This document shows, piece by piece, positions 22,072 to 31,824 of a stretch of 64,000 nt of DNA. The notes beneath the pieces were generated by a model. That model was not told the origin of the DNA. It ran no database searches and saw only the letters and a program-made list of their open reading frames with translations. A program made the translations under genes and the position numbers. Within the stretch, counting starts at the first letter, position 1. Each line of letters opens with the position of its first letter. The DNA comes from an uncultured Alphaproteobacteria bacterium (GTDB taxonomy: Bacteria > Pseudomonadota > Alphaproteobacteria > UBA6615). The stretch lies in contig CALSML010000019.1 in NCBI GenBank assembly GCA_943787445.1, positions 26,437-90,436 on the forward strand. Direction: 5' to 3'.

Positions 22072-24060
22072 ATGTTTAGCAAAATCCTTATCGCAAACCG
22101 CGGTGAAATCGCCTGCCGCGTGATCCGAACCGCTCGGCAAATGGGCATTTCAACCGTCGCTGTGTATTCCGATGCCGATGCCGGATCACTCGCTATGAAC
22201 ATGGCCGATGAGGCTATTCATATTGGACCATCACCTGCCGCGGAAAGTTATCTGCTTGCAGACAAGATTCTTAACGCGATCCGTGAAACCGGAGCCCAGG
22301 CGGTGCATCCAGGCTATGGGTTTCTGTCCGAAAATGCAGACTTTGCCCGCACGCTTGAAGCCGAAGACATCGCGTTCATTGGTCCTGGTCCTGAGGCCAT
22401 TGCCGCCATGGGCGACAAGATCGAATCCAAGAAACTGGCTGATGCTGCAGGGGTCAGCACGGTACCCGGTCACATGGGCATCATCGCCGATGATTCTGAG
22501 GCGCTGAAAATAGCGCGCGAGATCGGGTATCCGGTAATGGTCAAGGCGTCAGCTGGTGGCGGCGGTAAGGGCATGCGAATCGCCGCGTCTGACGAGGAGG
22601 TTGCCGAGGGCTTCCGCTCAGCGCAGAACGAAGCCCGCTCGAGCTTCGGGGATGACCGGATATTCATCGAGAAATTCGTTGAAGAGCCGCGGCATATCGA
22701 AATTCAGGTTCTGGCGGATTCTCATGGCAATGTGGTTCATCTGGGCGAACGTGAATGCTCGATCCAGAGACGCCATCAAAAGGTGATCGAGGAGGCGCCA
22801 TCCCCTTTTCTTGATGAGGAAACCCGCATTGCGATGGGTGCGCAGGCCTGTGCCCTGGCCCGCGCGGTGGACTATCGTTCGGCAGGGACGGTGGAGTTCA
22901 TCGTCGACAAGAACCGAAATTTCTATTTTCTGGAAATGAATACGCGACTTCAGGTCGAACATCCGGTCACGGAAATGATCACCGGGTTGGATCTGGTCGA
23001 ACAGATGATCCGGGTGGCAGATGGCGAAACATTGTCGATCCGCCAGGAAGACGTTCGCTTCAATGGCTGGGCCATGGAGGCACGTGTCTATGCGGAAGAC
23101 CCGTCACGCAACTTCCTGCCTGCGATCGGCCGTCTGGCACACTATCGCGCGCCTGATGAAGACGGCGGCACTGTGCGCATCGATACCGGTGTCGGCGAAG
23201 GCTCGGAAATCTCAATGTTCTATGATCCGATGATTGCCAAGCTGACAACCCATGGTGAGGATCGTGCGGCGGCTATTGCGCGGATGCAGGATGCCCTCGA
23301 CGCCTATTACATTCGCGGGACCGGTCACAACACGGCCTTTCTGGCCTCGATCATGGCGCATCCACGATTCACCGAAGGTCGCTTCACCACCAATTTCATT
23401 GCCGAGGAATATCCTGACGGATATGCCCCGCTGGCCCCGGAAGGTGATTTGCTGGCGCGGTTCGCGGCGGTGACGGCTTATGTGCACGGTCGCTATGCTG
23501 CGCGCGCGAAGGAAACCGGTCTGTCGGGGACACCGACGATGCCGACGGACAGCCGTGACTGGCAGATCCAGATTGGTCGTGACGTCCATCCGATTTCCAT
23601 GTCCTATCGGGACGATGGCGCTGACTTCGAATTTGGGGGCAAAAATTTTGGCTTCGAGACGAACTGGACGCTGGGAGATCCAGTTTTCAAAGCCCGGTTT
23701 GCCGATGATCCGGCAACCTTTCAGGTGGATCGCAGGGGGATCTCCTATTTTGTCACCCATCGCGGGGTTGAGGCTGATGTCCGCGTTCTGACCCATCGGG
23801 CGGGTGCGCTGGCCGGGCTGATGCCGATCAAGGATCCGCCTGATCTCAGCCGGTTTGTACTTTCACCGATGCCGGGATTGCTGGTCTCTCTTGCGGTCGA
23901 GCCGGGTATGCAGGTCCGCGCCGGTGAGGAGGTGGCGGTGGTTGAAGCCATGAAGATGGAGAATGTACTCCGTGCGAGCGCCGACGGCGTTGTGAAGGTT
24001 CTTCATGCCGTACCGGGTGACAGTCTGCGGGTGGATCAGGCTATTATCGAGTTCGAGTAA
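22072..24060 (+). CDS. pccA: Propionyl-CoA carboxylase alpha chain (biotin carboxylase + biotin carboxyl carrier)
   Basis: MFSKILIANRGEIACRVIRTARQMGI...; biotinylation motif VVEAMKMENVLRA. Confidence 0.96.
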   Translation: MFSKILIANRGEIACRVIRTARQMGISTVAVYSDADAGSLAMNMADEAIHIGPSPAAESYLLADKILNAIRETGAQAVHPGYGFLSENADFARTLEAEDIAFIGPGPEAIAAMGDKIESKKLADAAGVSTVPGHMGIIADDSEALKIAREIGYPVMVKASAGGGGKGMRIAASDEEVAEGFRSAQNEARSSFGDDRIFIEKFVEEPRHIEIQVLADSHGNVVHLGERECSIQRRHQKVIEEAPSPFLDEETRIAMGAQACALARAVDYRSAGTVEFIVDKNRNFYFLEMNTRLQVEHPVTEMITGLDLVEQMIRVADGETLSIRQEDVRFNGWAMEARVYAEDPSRNFLPAIGRLAHYRAPDEDGGTVRIDTGVGEGSEISMFYDPMIAKLTTHGEDRAAAIARMQDALDAYYIRGTGHNTAFLASIMAHPRFTEGRFTTNFIAEEYPDGYAPLAPEGDLLARFAAVTAYVHGRYAARAKETGLSGTPTMPTDSRDWQIQIGRDVHPISMSYRDDGADFEFGGKNFGFETNWTLGDPVFKARFADDPATFQVDRRGISYFVTHRGVEADVRVLTHRAGALAGLMPIKDPPDLSRFVLSPMPGLLVSLAVEPGMQVRAGEEVAVVEAMKMENVLRASADGVVKVLHAVPGDSLRVDQAIIEFE

Positions 24061-24350
24061 TGGCCGCGACCATTGCGGTACGGGTTCGCATTTCGGGACA
24101 TGTGCAGGGTGTGTGGTTTCGGGCCTGGACTGTCAATATCGCACGGGATCTCTGTCTGGATGGCTGGGTGCGCAATCGGACGGACGGATCGGTCGAGGCG
24201 GTGTTCTGCGGACCGGAACCCCAGGTCGAACGGATGATCGCGAATTGCAGTGACGGGCCACCGGCCGCGTCTGTCAGTGACGTGATACGCGAACAGATCG
24301 ATGCGTCCGAAATTTCCGGACAGGGCTTTCGTCAGCTGGCGACGTCCTAA
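24060..24350 (+). CDS. acyP: Acylphosphatase
   Basis: [48 protein letters not shown] overlaps the pccA stop. Confidence 0.95.
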   Translation: MAATIAVRVRISGHVQGVWFRAWTVNIARDLCLDGWVRNRTDGSVEAVFCGPEPQVERMIANCSDGPPAASVSDVIREQIDASEISGQGFRQLATS

Positions 24351-24377
24351 CCGAATATCTTCGCAAAGCTGGCTTTT
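24331..24377. terminator. Hairpin and T-tract spanning the convergent acyP/lipB stop codons
   Basis: GTCAGCT-g-GCGA ... TCGC-aa-AGCTGGC then TTTT; both stop codons lie in the loop. Confidence 0.6.
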
Positions 24378-25024
24378 AGCACGGCGTCGACCTGATCCAT
24401 TGACACGGCCACCCCCAGATCATCCAGACTGGTAACGCCCAGTCCTTCGTCGCCGATTCCACAGGGGACGATTCCGGAAAAGTGGGTGAGGTCGGGTGCG
24501 ACATTTATCGAAATTCCGTGATAGGTCACCCAGCCGCGCACGCGCACGCCGATGGCGGCGATCTTGTCTTCGCGGCCGTCATTATGGGCAACCCAGATTC
24601 CAACCCGTCCGTCCCGGCGTTCGCCTTCAATGCCGAATTGGGCCAGCGCGTCGATCACCCAGGATTCCAGCCCACGCACATAGGCGCGCAGGTCCTGTCC
24701 CCGTTGCCGCAGGTCCAGCATGGCGTAGGCCACGCGCTGGCCAGGTCCATGATAGGTGTACTGACCGCCGCGACCGGTGTCGTGGACGGGGGAAACGGTC
24801 CGGTTCCAGGAGGTCTTCCGGATGTGCGCTCGTGCCTGACGTGTAGAGAGCCGGGTGCTCAACCAGCCAGACGAGTTCGTCGGCAGCGCCGTCCCGAATT
24901 CCGCTCACCCGATCTTCCATCGTGGACACGGCAAGGGGATAGGCGGTCAGTCCCGGGTTTGTCTGCCATTCGACAGAGGCCGCGGCGCGCAGCGACGTCA
25001 GGGTATCGTTCATTGTCATGGTCA
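24347..25024 (-). CDS. lipB: Octanoyltransferase LipB (1-nt frameshift at the G5 run ~24788-24792)
   Basis: [28 protein letters not shown] | [48 protein letters not shown]; deleting one G restores [12 protein letters not shown]. Confidence 0.9.
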
Positions 25025-25148
25025 TGTCATCTGAGCAGGAATATAGTCGTCTTGCGCGTGTTATGCCCGTTTTCCGGTTGTCGCCTGCGGACGGATCGCG
25101 CAACCGACCTGGACACCCATCAATATACGCGTCGAACGGGGATGAATC

Positions 25149-25463
25149 GTGGCCGAAGACATGCGCGAAACTGCCTTGCGGTATCACCGGGAAACTCGCC
25201 CGGGAAAGATTGAAGTTATCGCCTCGAAGCCGTTGGCGAACCAGCGGGATTTGTCGCGCGCCTGTACCCCGGGTGTGGCTCATGCGTCGATTGCGATCGC
25301 CGAAGACCCGGCAATGGCTTCCGAATACACCATCCGTGCCAATCTGATGGGGGCAGCGCGCTCGGCGCATATTGTGACACCATCAGTCATCGCGCGCGGA
25401 CTTTTGAACATGTGCGCTGTGGCCGTGGTTGATGCGCAGCACGATTCCCACAAGGCCGAGTAG
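25149..25463 (+). pseudogene. NADP-dependent malic enzyme remnant: N-terminus joined in frame to C-terminus, central ~650 aa missing
   Basis: N part [65 protein letters not shown] matches the malic-enzyme N-terminus; C part [31 protein letters not shown] resembles the phosphotransacetylase-like C-terminus of bacterial hybrid malic enzymes. Confidence 0.75.
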
Positions 25464-25469
25464 CCGGAT

Positions 25470-26867
25470 ATGGCCGATCACGCGCATATCGAACCTGTCA
25501 CAGGTGCCAGCGAAAAAGAGCGGAGTTACGGCGTCGACGAAGCGCTCGTGCGGGCCTGCAATGCGGCTATGGATGAAGGCCGGATGGAGGCTGTGGATGT
25601 ACTAATTGCTGATCTGCATGCCTCAGATCTGGCGGACCTGCTCGAAGAACTGGCCGGAGAAAACCGGCGAAAGTTGCTCGATCATGTGCGCGATCAGCTG
25701 GATCCCGAACTGCTGACTCATATGGACGATGTCGTCCGTGAAGACATGCTTGAGTTGCTTGAGCCTGAAGAGGTCGCCGCGGTTCTGACCGAACTCGAGA
25801 CCGATGACGCCCTCGATGTGTTCGAGGATATTGCCGAAGCTGATCAGCAGGATGTCCTCGAGCATCTGTCGCCATCCGACCGGGCCCTGCTCGAACAGGC
25901 CCTGACCTATCCGGAAGACAGTGCGGGTCGCCTGATGCAGCGTGAATTGGTCACGGTGCCCAAGGACTGGTCGGTCGGTAACACGATTGACTATCTGCGC
26001 CAGCGTGCAGCCGTGTTGCCCCGTGATTTCTACGAAATCTATGCTGTCGACGATGAGCGCGTGCCCGTGGGAACCATTCCGCTCTCACGGTTCATGCGCA
26101 ATCAGCGTGATGTCCCGATCGATGACATCATGCTGACCGATCTGCGCTTGGCTCAGTTGGAGATGGATCAGGAAGAGGTGGCCCTGATGTTCGCGCAATA
26201 CGCGCTTGTCTCTGCGCCGGTTGTCGACATCGACGGTAGGCTTGTGGGCGTTATCACCGCTGATGACATCGTGCACGTAATCCACGAAGAGGCCGAAGAG
26301 GATTTTCTGCGGCTTGGTGGTGTGCAGGAAGATGATTTTTACGAGGCGGTTCTCGATACCACCCGGTCGCGGTTTTCCTGGCTGCTGGTGAATTTGTGCA
26401 CGGCGATCGTGGCGTCTTTGGTGATTGGCCTGTTTGATGCGGCCATCGGGCAGGTTGTGGCGCTCGCCATCCTGATGCCGATCGTGGCGTCCATGGGCGG
26501 AAATGCGGGAACCCAGACCCTAACGGTTGCGGTCCGCGCATTGGCGATGAAGGAACTGACGACCACGAATGCCGCGCGCATTGTCGGTAAGGAAGTGATT
26601 GTTGGTGGCATCAACGGGTTGTTGTTTGCTGTTCTGATCAGTGGCGTCACCTGGGCCTGGTTCGGCGATATGCAGATCGGCATCGTGATCGGAGCTGCCA
26701 TGATCGTGAATTTGCTGATTGCCGGTTTTGCGGGGGTAACGATCCCGATCATGCTTCAGAAGATGAATATCGATCCCGCGGTCGCATCCGCTGTGGTGCT
26801 GACGACAATTACCGATGTTGTCGGATTCATGGCCTTTCTCGGCCTGGCGGCGATTGTTTTGCTGTGA
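25470..26867 (+). CDS. mgtE: Magnesium transporter MgtE
   Basis: LADLLEELAGENRRKLLDHV; CBS region; C-terminal TM domain with MGGNAGTQTLTVAVRALA. Confidence 0.95.
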   Translation: MADHAHIEPVTGASEKERSYGVDEALVRACNAAMDEGRMEAVDVLIADLHASDLADLLEELAGENRRKLLDHVRDQLDPELLTHMDDVVREDMLELLEPEEVAAVLTELETDDALDVFEDIAEADQQDVLEHLSPSDRALLEQALTYPEDSAGRLMQRELVTVPKDWSVGNTIDYLRQRAAVLPRDFYEIYAVDDERVPVGTIPLSRFMRNQRDVPIDDIMLTDLRLAQLEMDQEEVALMFAQYALVSAPVVDIDGRLVGVITADDIVHVIHEEAEEDFLRLGGVQEDDFYEAVLDTTRSRFSWLLVNLCTAIVASLVIGLFDAAIGQVVALAILMPIVASMGGNAGTQTLTVAVRALAMKELTTTNAARIVGKEVIVGGINGLLFAVLISGVTWAWFGDMQIGIVIGAAMIVNLLIAGFAGVTIPIMLQKMNIDPAVASAVVLTTITDVVGFMAFLGLAAIVLL

Positions 26868-28780
26868 GCGGGGCAGATATGAAGATTTCCTACGGTTCGT
26901 GGCCGTCCACCATTTCGGCCAGCATGATTGCGGATACCACCATCTCGCTGAGCGGGATTGCCGTCGACGGATCGGATTTGTACTGGCTGGAAAACCGTCC
27001 GCGTGAAGGCGGGCGTGTTGTTCTGGTGCGTGATTGCCAGGGCGAGATTGCGGATATGACGCCGCCGAATTATTCGGTGCGGTCCCGGGCCCATGAATAT
27101 GGCGGCGGCGCTGTGATGGTTGCCGACGGCACGATCTATTTCGTCAATCTGACCGATCAGTGCATTTATCGACAGTCAGATGCGGGTGCGCCCCAACTGC
27201 TGGTCAGTGCGGAGAATGACCGGTTTGCCGATATGGTTCTGGACCGCACTGGAAATCGCCTGATCTGTGTGCGCGAACGGCATCTTGAAGGTGACGTTCA
27301 GAACGCGCTGATTGCGGTGGCGCTGGACAGTGGTGCGGTGACAGTTCTCGACGGAGAACATGATTTTGTCTCCAATCCGCGCGTGTCCCCGGATGGTCGC
27401 CGGCTGGCATGGCTGAGCTGGGACCTGCCGGATATGCCTTGGGACAGCGCGACGCTCTGGGTTGCCGATCTCGAGGCCGGAGGGGTGCTCGGGCCAGTGC
27501 AGCGTGTTGCGGGCGGTTCCGGGGATTCCGTGTTCCAGCCCGAGTGGCATCCGGACGGGCGTCTGGTGTTTGCCTGGGATCCGAAGGGCTGGTGGAACCT
27601 GCATGCCTGGGATGGTGCGAACACGGAAGTACTGCTCGACCGGGATACTGAATTCGGATTGCCCCAATGGGTGTTTGGTATGCGCACCTACGATATCCTC
27701 CCGTCCGGGACTATTGTCAGCGCCTATTCACGCGGGGGCAGTTGGAACCTGCTGCGCATCGCGGGCGAGGTGATTGCCGAGATCGAACTGCCCTATACCG
27801 ATATCGGAGGCGTTCGCGCTCTGGGAGAAGACGTGGTCTTCATCGGGGCTTCGGCGCAGGTGGCATCGGGGATTGTCCGTTGCACACCGGATACGGGCGA
27901 GACAAAGGTTATCAAATGCTCTTCGGAGCATCGGTTTGAAGCCGAAGACCTGTCCATAGGCGAGCCAGTCACCTTCGAGACGACCGATGGGGCGCAGGCC
28001 CATGGGTTCTACTATTCGCCCTGCAATGCCGCGTACAGCGCGCCGGAAGGCGATCATCCGCCCCTGATCGTCCGTGGTCACGGTGGGCCGACCGGAGCCT
28101 CTTCGGCATCACTGAGCCTGGCCATTCAGTACTGGACGAACCGCGGCTTTGCGGTGCTCGATGTCAATTATCGGGGCAGTACGGGTTTCGGTCGTGCCTA
28201 TCGCGAAGCACTTTACGGGGAATGGGGCCGGGCCGATGTGGACGATATGGTCGCCGGCGCCAATCACCTGGTGGCGCAGGGCAAGGCCGATCCGAAACGT
28301 CTGGCGATCCGCGGGGGCAGCGCGGGCGGGTATACCGCGCTTGCCACGCTGACGTTCAAGGACACATTTTCGGCCGGAGCGAGCCTATATGGCATCGGCG
28401 ACCTGATGACCTTGGCTCGCGATACCCACAAGTTCGAGAGCCGGTATCTTGACCAGTTGATCGGGCCCTTGTCGGAAACCGAATCTCGTTATCTGGACCG
28501 CTCGCCGATCAATCACGTGGACGGTTTGAACTGTCCGGTGATCTTTCTGCAGGGCGATGAAGACAAGGTGGTTCCGCCCAATCAGGCCGAGGCGATGGTG
28601 GAGGCGTTGGACGATAAGGGTATTCCCGTCGCCTATGTGCTTTTCGAGGGTGAGGGGCACGGTTTCCGGCGTGCGGAGAATGTGTGTCGGGCGCTGGAAG
28701 CCGAGCTGGAATTCTATGGGCGGGTCTTCGGGTTTCAACCGGCTGATGCCTTGCCCCGGCTCGACATTCGCAACCTCTGA
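26864..28780 (+). CDS. S9-family (prolyl oligopeptidase-type) peptidase
   Basis: C-terminal alpha/beta hydrolase: RGGSAGGYTALATLTF; VIFLQGDEDKVVPPNQAEAMVEAL; VLFEGEGHGFRRAEN. Confidence 0.93.
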   Translation: MSGADMKISYGSWPSTISASMIADTTISLSGIAVDGSDLYWLENRPREGGRVVLVRDCQGEIADMTPPNYSVRSRAHEYGGGAVMVADGTIYFVNLTDQCIYRQSDAGAPQLLVSAENDRFADMVLDRTGNRLICVRERHLEGDVQNALIAVALDSGAVTVLDGEHDFVSNPRVSPDGRRLAWLSWDLPDMPWDSATLWVADLEAGGVLGPVQRVAGGSGDSVFQPEWHPDGRLVFAWDPKGWWNLHAWDGANTEVLLDRDTEFGLPQWVFGMRTYDILPSGTIVSAYSRGGSWNLLRIAGEVIAEIELPYTDIGGVRALGEDVVFIGASAQVASGIVRCTPDTGETKVIKCSSEHRFEAEDLSIGEPVTFETTDGAQAHGFYYSPCNAAYSAPEGDHPPLIVRGHGGPTGASSASLSLAIQYWTNRGFAVLDVNYRGSTGFGRAYREALYGEWGRADVDDMVAGANHLVAQGKADPKRLAIRGGSAGGYTALATLTFKDTFSAGASLYGIGDLMTLARDTHKFESRYLDQLIGPLSETESRYLDRSPINHVDGLNCPVIFLQGDEDKVVPPNQAEAMVEALDDKGIPVAYVLFEGEGHGFRRAENVCRALEAELEFYGRVFGFQPADALPRLDIRNL

Positions 28781-28816
28781 GGAACTCGACAGCGTTGCGT
28801 CATGGGAGGAGATACA

Positions 28817-29461
28817 ATGAAACTTTATGATTACTGGCGCTCTTCAGCCGCGTTTCGCATGCGGATCGCGCTCAACCTCAAGGGTCTGGAATATGAGCGC
28901 ACGTTCATTCATCTGCGACGCAAGGATCATATTTCAGAAGACTATCTGAAAGTGAATCCACAAGGTCTGGTTCCCGCATTGGTCGATAATGACGGGACGG
29001 TGCTGACCCAGTCGATGGCGATGATCGAATACCTGGATGAAACCCGCACCGACGGCCCCCGGCTGATTCCCGATGACGCGAAGGGGCGCGCCCGGGTGCG
29101 GGCGATTTCCCAGGCGATTGCCTGCGAGATACACCCGCTCAACAATCTCCGCGTGCTGCGGGTGCTGGGCGCCGAATTCGATATCCCCGAAGAGGACCGG
29201 AACGAGCGCTGGTACAAGCACTGGATCGCTGAAGGTATGCGCGGGCTTGAGGGCATGCTCGCAGATGGCGGCAGCGGCCGCTTCGCCCATGGCGATACGC
29301 CGACCATGGCGGATATCTGTCTGGTGCCCCAGGTCTTCAATGCGGAGCGTTTCGGGTGCGACTTGTCAGCCTTTCCGACAGTTTTTCAAATCAATGCAAA
29401 CTGTGTCGCGGAAACGGCGTTCAACTCGGCCTTCCCGGATTTGCAGCCGGATGCCGAATAA
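28817..29461 (+). CDS. maiA: Maleylacetoacetate isomerase / zeta-class glutathione transferase
   Basis: MKLYDYWRSSAAFRMRIALNLKGLEYE; LTQSMAMIEYLDE; DICLVPQVFNAERFGCDLSAFPTV. Confidence 0.93.
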   Translation: MKLYDYWRSSAAFRMRIALNLKGLEYERTFIHLRRKDHISEDYLKVNPQGLVPALVDNDGTVLTQSMAMIEYLDETRTDGPRLIPDDAKGRARVRAISQAIACEIHPLNNLRVLRVLGAEFDIPEEDRNERWYKHWIAEGMRGLEGMLADGGSGRFAHGDTPTMADICLVPQVFNAERFGCDLSAFPTVFQINANCVAETAFNSAFPDLQPDAE

Positions 29462-29480
29462 GCCCGCTCCCCTGTGTCTT

Positions 29481-30287
29481 TTATGACCCGTCGCGTTGGC
29501 GGGCGATCAGCTCTCGTATGGCTTCCGGGCTCATTGCACCGGGTATCAGCTGATTGCCGACAATGAACGCTGGGGTTCCGCGGATGCCGATTTCCTGCGC
29601 CAGCCGGTAATTGGCTTGGATATTGTTCTCGATCTCCGGGGAGTTCATGTCCCGCCGCAGGCGCTCCTCATCTAGTCCCAGACGATCGGCCAGTCGGAAG
29701 ATCGCCCGTTCGGACGGCGCGCCGCGCAGACCCATGATGCCGAGGTGGAATTCCTGGTATTTGCCCTGCCGGGCCGCGGCCAGTGCCGCCCGGGTCGCGA
29801 GGGTAGATTCGGTACCGAGAACCGGGAATTCCTTGAAGACGATCCGCAGATCGGGGTCTTCCTGCTTGAGCGCGGCGAGATCTTCGGCCATGCGCTTGCA
29901 GTAGGGGCACTGATAATCGAAGAACTCGACGACCGTTACTGTGGCGTTCGGGTTGCCGATCGACGGGTCACCGCTGGAGTTGACCAGACGATCCATATTG
30001 GTGGAGAGCGCATCGCTGGAGGGCTGGCCACGAGAATGCTGCTGCTGTCGATTCTGTAGGGCTTCGATGGCCTCGACGATCACTGTCGGGTTCGCGATCA
30101 GATAGGCGCGGATGGTGTCTCGAATCTCGTCCTTCTGCTGATCGGTGAAGCTGTCCGCGCCACCGGCTGTGCGAAGTTCGGTAACAATGGGCCCGGTCTG
30201 GTCCCGGGTCTGCGGGAAAATGATGGCGAGTGCCACCATGGCAGCGATCAGGACTGAGACGAAAATGGCCCCGCGGGAATCAGGCAC
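29481..30287 (-). CDS. DsbA-family thiol:disulfide oxidoreductase (thioredoxin-like)
   Basis: VVEFFDYQCPYCKRMAEDL (CPYC); GIRGTPAFIVGNQLIPGA; N-terminal signal/anchor. Confidence 0.93.
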   Translation of the reverse strand: MPDSRGAIFVSVLIAAMVALAIIFPQTRDQTGPIVTELRTAGGADSFTDQQKDEIRDTIRAYLIANPTVIVEAIEALQNRQQQHSRGQPSSDALSTNMDRLVNSSGDPSIGNPNATVTVVEFFDYQCPYCKRMAEDLAALKQEDPDLRIVFKEFPVLGTESTLATRAALAAARQGKYQEFHLGIMGLRGAPSERAIFRLADRLGLDEERLRRDMNSPEIENNIQANYRLAQEIGIRGTPAFIVGNQLIPGAMSPEAIRELIARQRDGS

Positions 30288-30417
30288 GGCGTTTCTCCTT
30301 GCAGACTTGTCTGTTCGTAATTGTCGCGATGATGGGGAAGCCGCGAAGCGTGTTCAACCGTGTGGGCGGGATGTCACGCAAAGGTGACACGGTGAGAGAA
30401 GGATTGCGAAAGGCGGC

Positions 30418-31824
30418 CTATTTCTTTTTCAGGCGACGTTCGGCTTCGCTGATAATATCCTGTGCCCGGATCGATCCCGGGGACCCAACCGGCAATATGT
30501 CCAGCGCGCGCCGGCCCAGAGCTTCGGCGGCTCTGGCATCTCCTCCTCGCAGATTGTATTCGGCCTGGGAGAGTGCGAGCTCGCCTTGCCGCCCCAGCCG
30601 GCCATAAACCACCGTGAGAAGACGCCAGCTTTCGAGCAGGGTCGGGTCTGACCGTGTGGCAGCGCGCAGATTGGACAGCGCATCCTCGAGTTCGGCGGGA
30701 TCGCCGGATTCGACCTGGGCCTTTGCAAGAGCCGAACGCAGCAGGGGTTCGCCCGGTGCCAGTTCGGCCATGCGCCTATAGGGGGCAAGAGACTCCTGAA
30801 CTCGGCCATTTTCGAGCAGCATCTGTCCCTTGAGCTCAAGGAAATAAGGGTTGTCCGGTGCGTCACTGATCAAGCTGTCGACCAGCGGCACGGCGCGCAT
30901 CAGGTCCGATTGCCTGTAATAGGCAATGGCGCGAGCATAGCGGGCCGGGATCGTGTCGTCTGTTTCGCCGTAGGTCTCCAGGGTTGTCGCGAGTGGCTCC
31001 ATAAAGCCAATCAGCTTGGCCCGGACCATGGCATGTTTGCGGGCCAGTTCGGGCGGGGTCTTGATGTTGGAATAGCGCGAAAAGGCGAGATGGGATTCAA
31101 CTGCGGTAATACGATCCGTGGTCAGTGGATGGCTGCTCAGATAGGGATGCTCGCGGCCGCCGGTGACCCGGATTTCCTGCTGCAGGAGTTCAAAGAACTC
31201 GCGCAGACCCCGTGCCGATGTCTGGGTGCGGTCGAGATATTTCAGGGCGGCCGCATCGGCGGCGGATTCCTGAGTGCGGCTGTATTTCAGCAGATCCGTG
31301 AAAGCGGCCTGGGAGCCGCCGGAGATAATGGCGCCCGCGACCCGGCCATCTCCCGCGGCCAGTCCTGCGGCGAGCCCCAGCACAGTCGCAATGATCGATT
31401 TGGTTTCCGCATTGCGCAATTCGTCCTGCAGACGGGCGAGATGTCCCCCGGCGATATGCCCGGCTTCATGAGCGATCACCCCAATTACCTGTTCGGGGGT
31501 CTCGGCGCGCATCAGCAGGCCGGTGTTCACAAACATCCGCTGGCCGCCGGCAACGAAAGCGTTCAGTCTCGGATCATTGACGATGTAAATGGCGACGGAA
31601 TTCGCATCGAGACCCGCCGCATTGAAAATTGGCGTGGCGTAGTCACGGATGATATTTTCAATCTCCGCATCCCGGATCAGACCGATACCGCGGTTCTGTG
31701 CGAGAGCAGGTTGAACGAATCCGACAGCCAATGCGGTAACAAGGGCTATAACGCGAATCAGTGAGTGCACGTGACTATCTCCAAAGTCGACATTCAAACT
31801 AGGTACACGAAAATGTGGCGTCAA
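30418..31824 (-). CDS. M48-family zinc metalloprotease with TPR region (BepA-like); translation start may be internal
   Basis: VIAHEAGHIAGGHLAR (HExxH); signal peptide VIALVTALAVGFVQPALAQ; C-terminal repeats. Confidence 0.92.
   Translation of the reverse strand: MTPHFRVPSLNVDFGDSHVHSLIRVIALVTALAVGFVQPALAQNRGIGLIRDAEIENIIRDYATPIFNAAGLDANSVAIYIVNDPRLNAFVAGGQRMFVNTGLLMRAETPEQVIGVIAHEAGHIAGGHLARLQDELRNAETKSIIATVLGLAAGLAAGDGRVAGAIISGGSQAAFTDLLKYSRTQESAADAAALKYLDRTQTSARGLREFFELLQQEIRVTGGREHPYLSSHPLTTDRITAVESHLAFSRYSNIKTPPELARKHAMVRAKLIGFMEPLATTLETYGETDDTIPARYARAIAYYRQSDLMRAVPLVDSLISDAPDNPYFLELKGQMLLENGRVQESLAPYRRMAELAPGEPLLRSALAKAQVESGDPAELEDALSNLRAATRSDPTLLESWRLLTVVYGRLGRQGELALSQAEYNLRGGDARAAEALGRRALDILPVGSPGSIRAQDIISEAERRLKKK

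Noticed and set aside
24482-25213. 243-aa + strand ORF over lipB
   Set aside because: Antisense to lipB; composition driven by codon bias of the opposite strand
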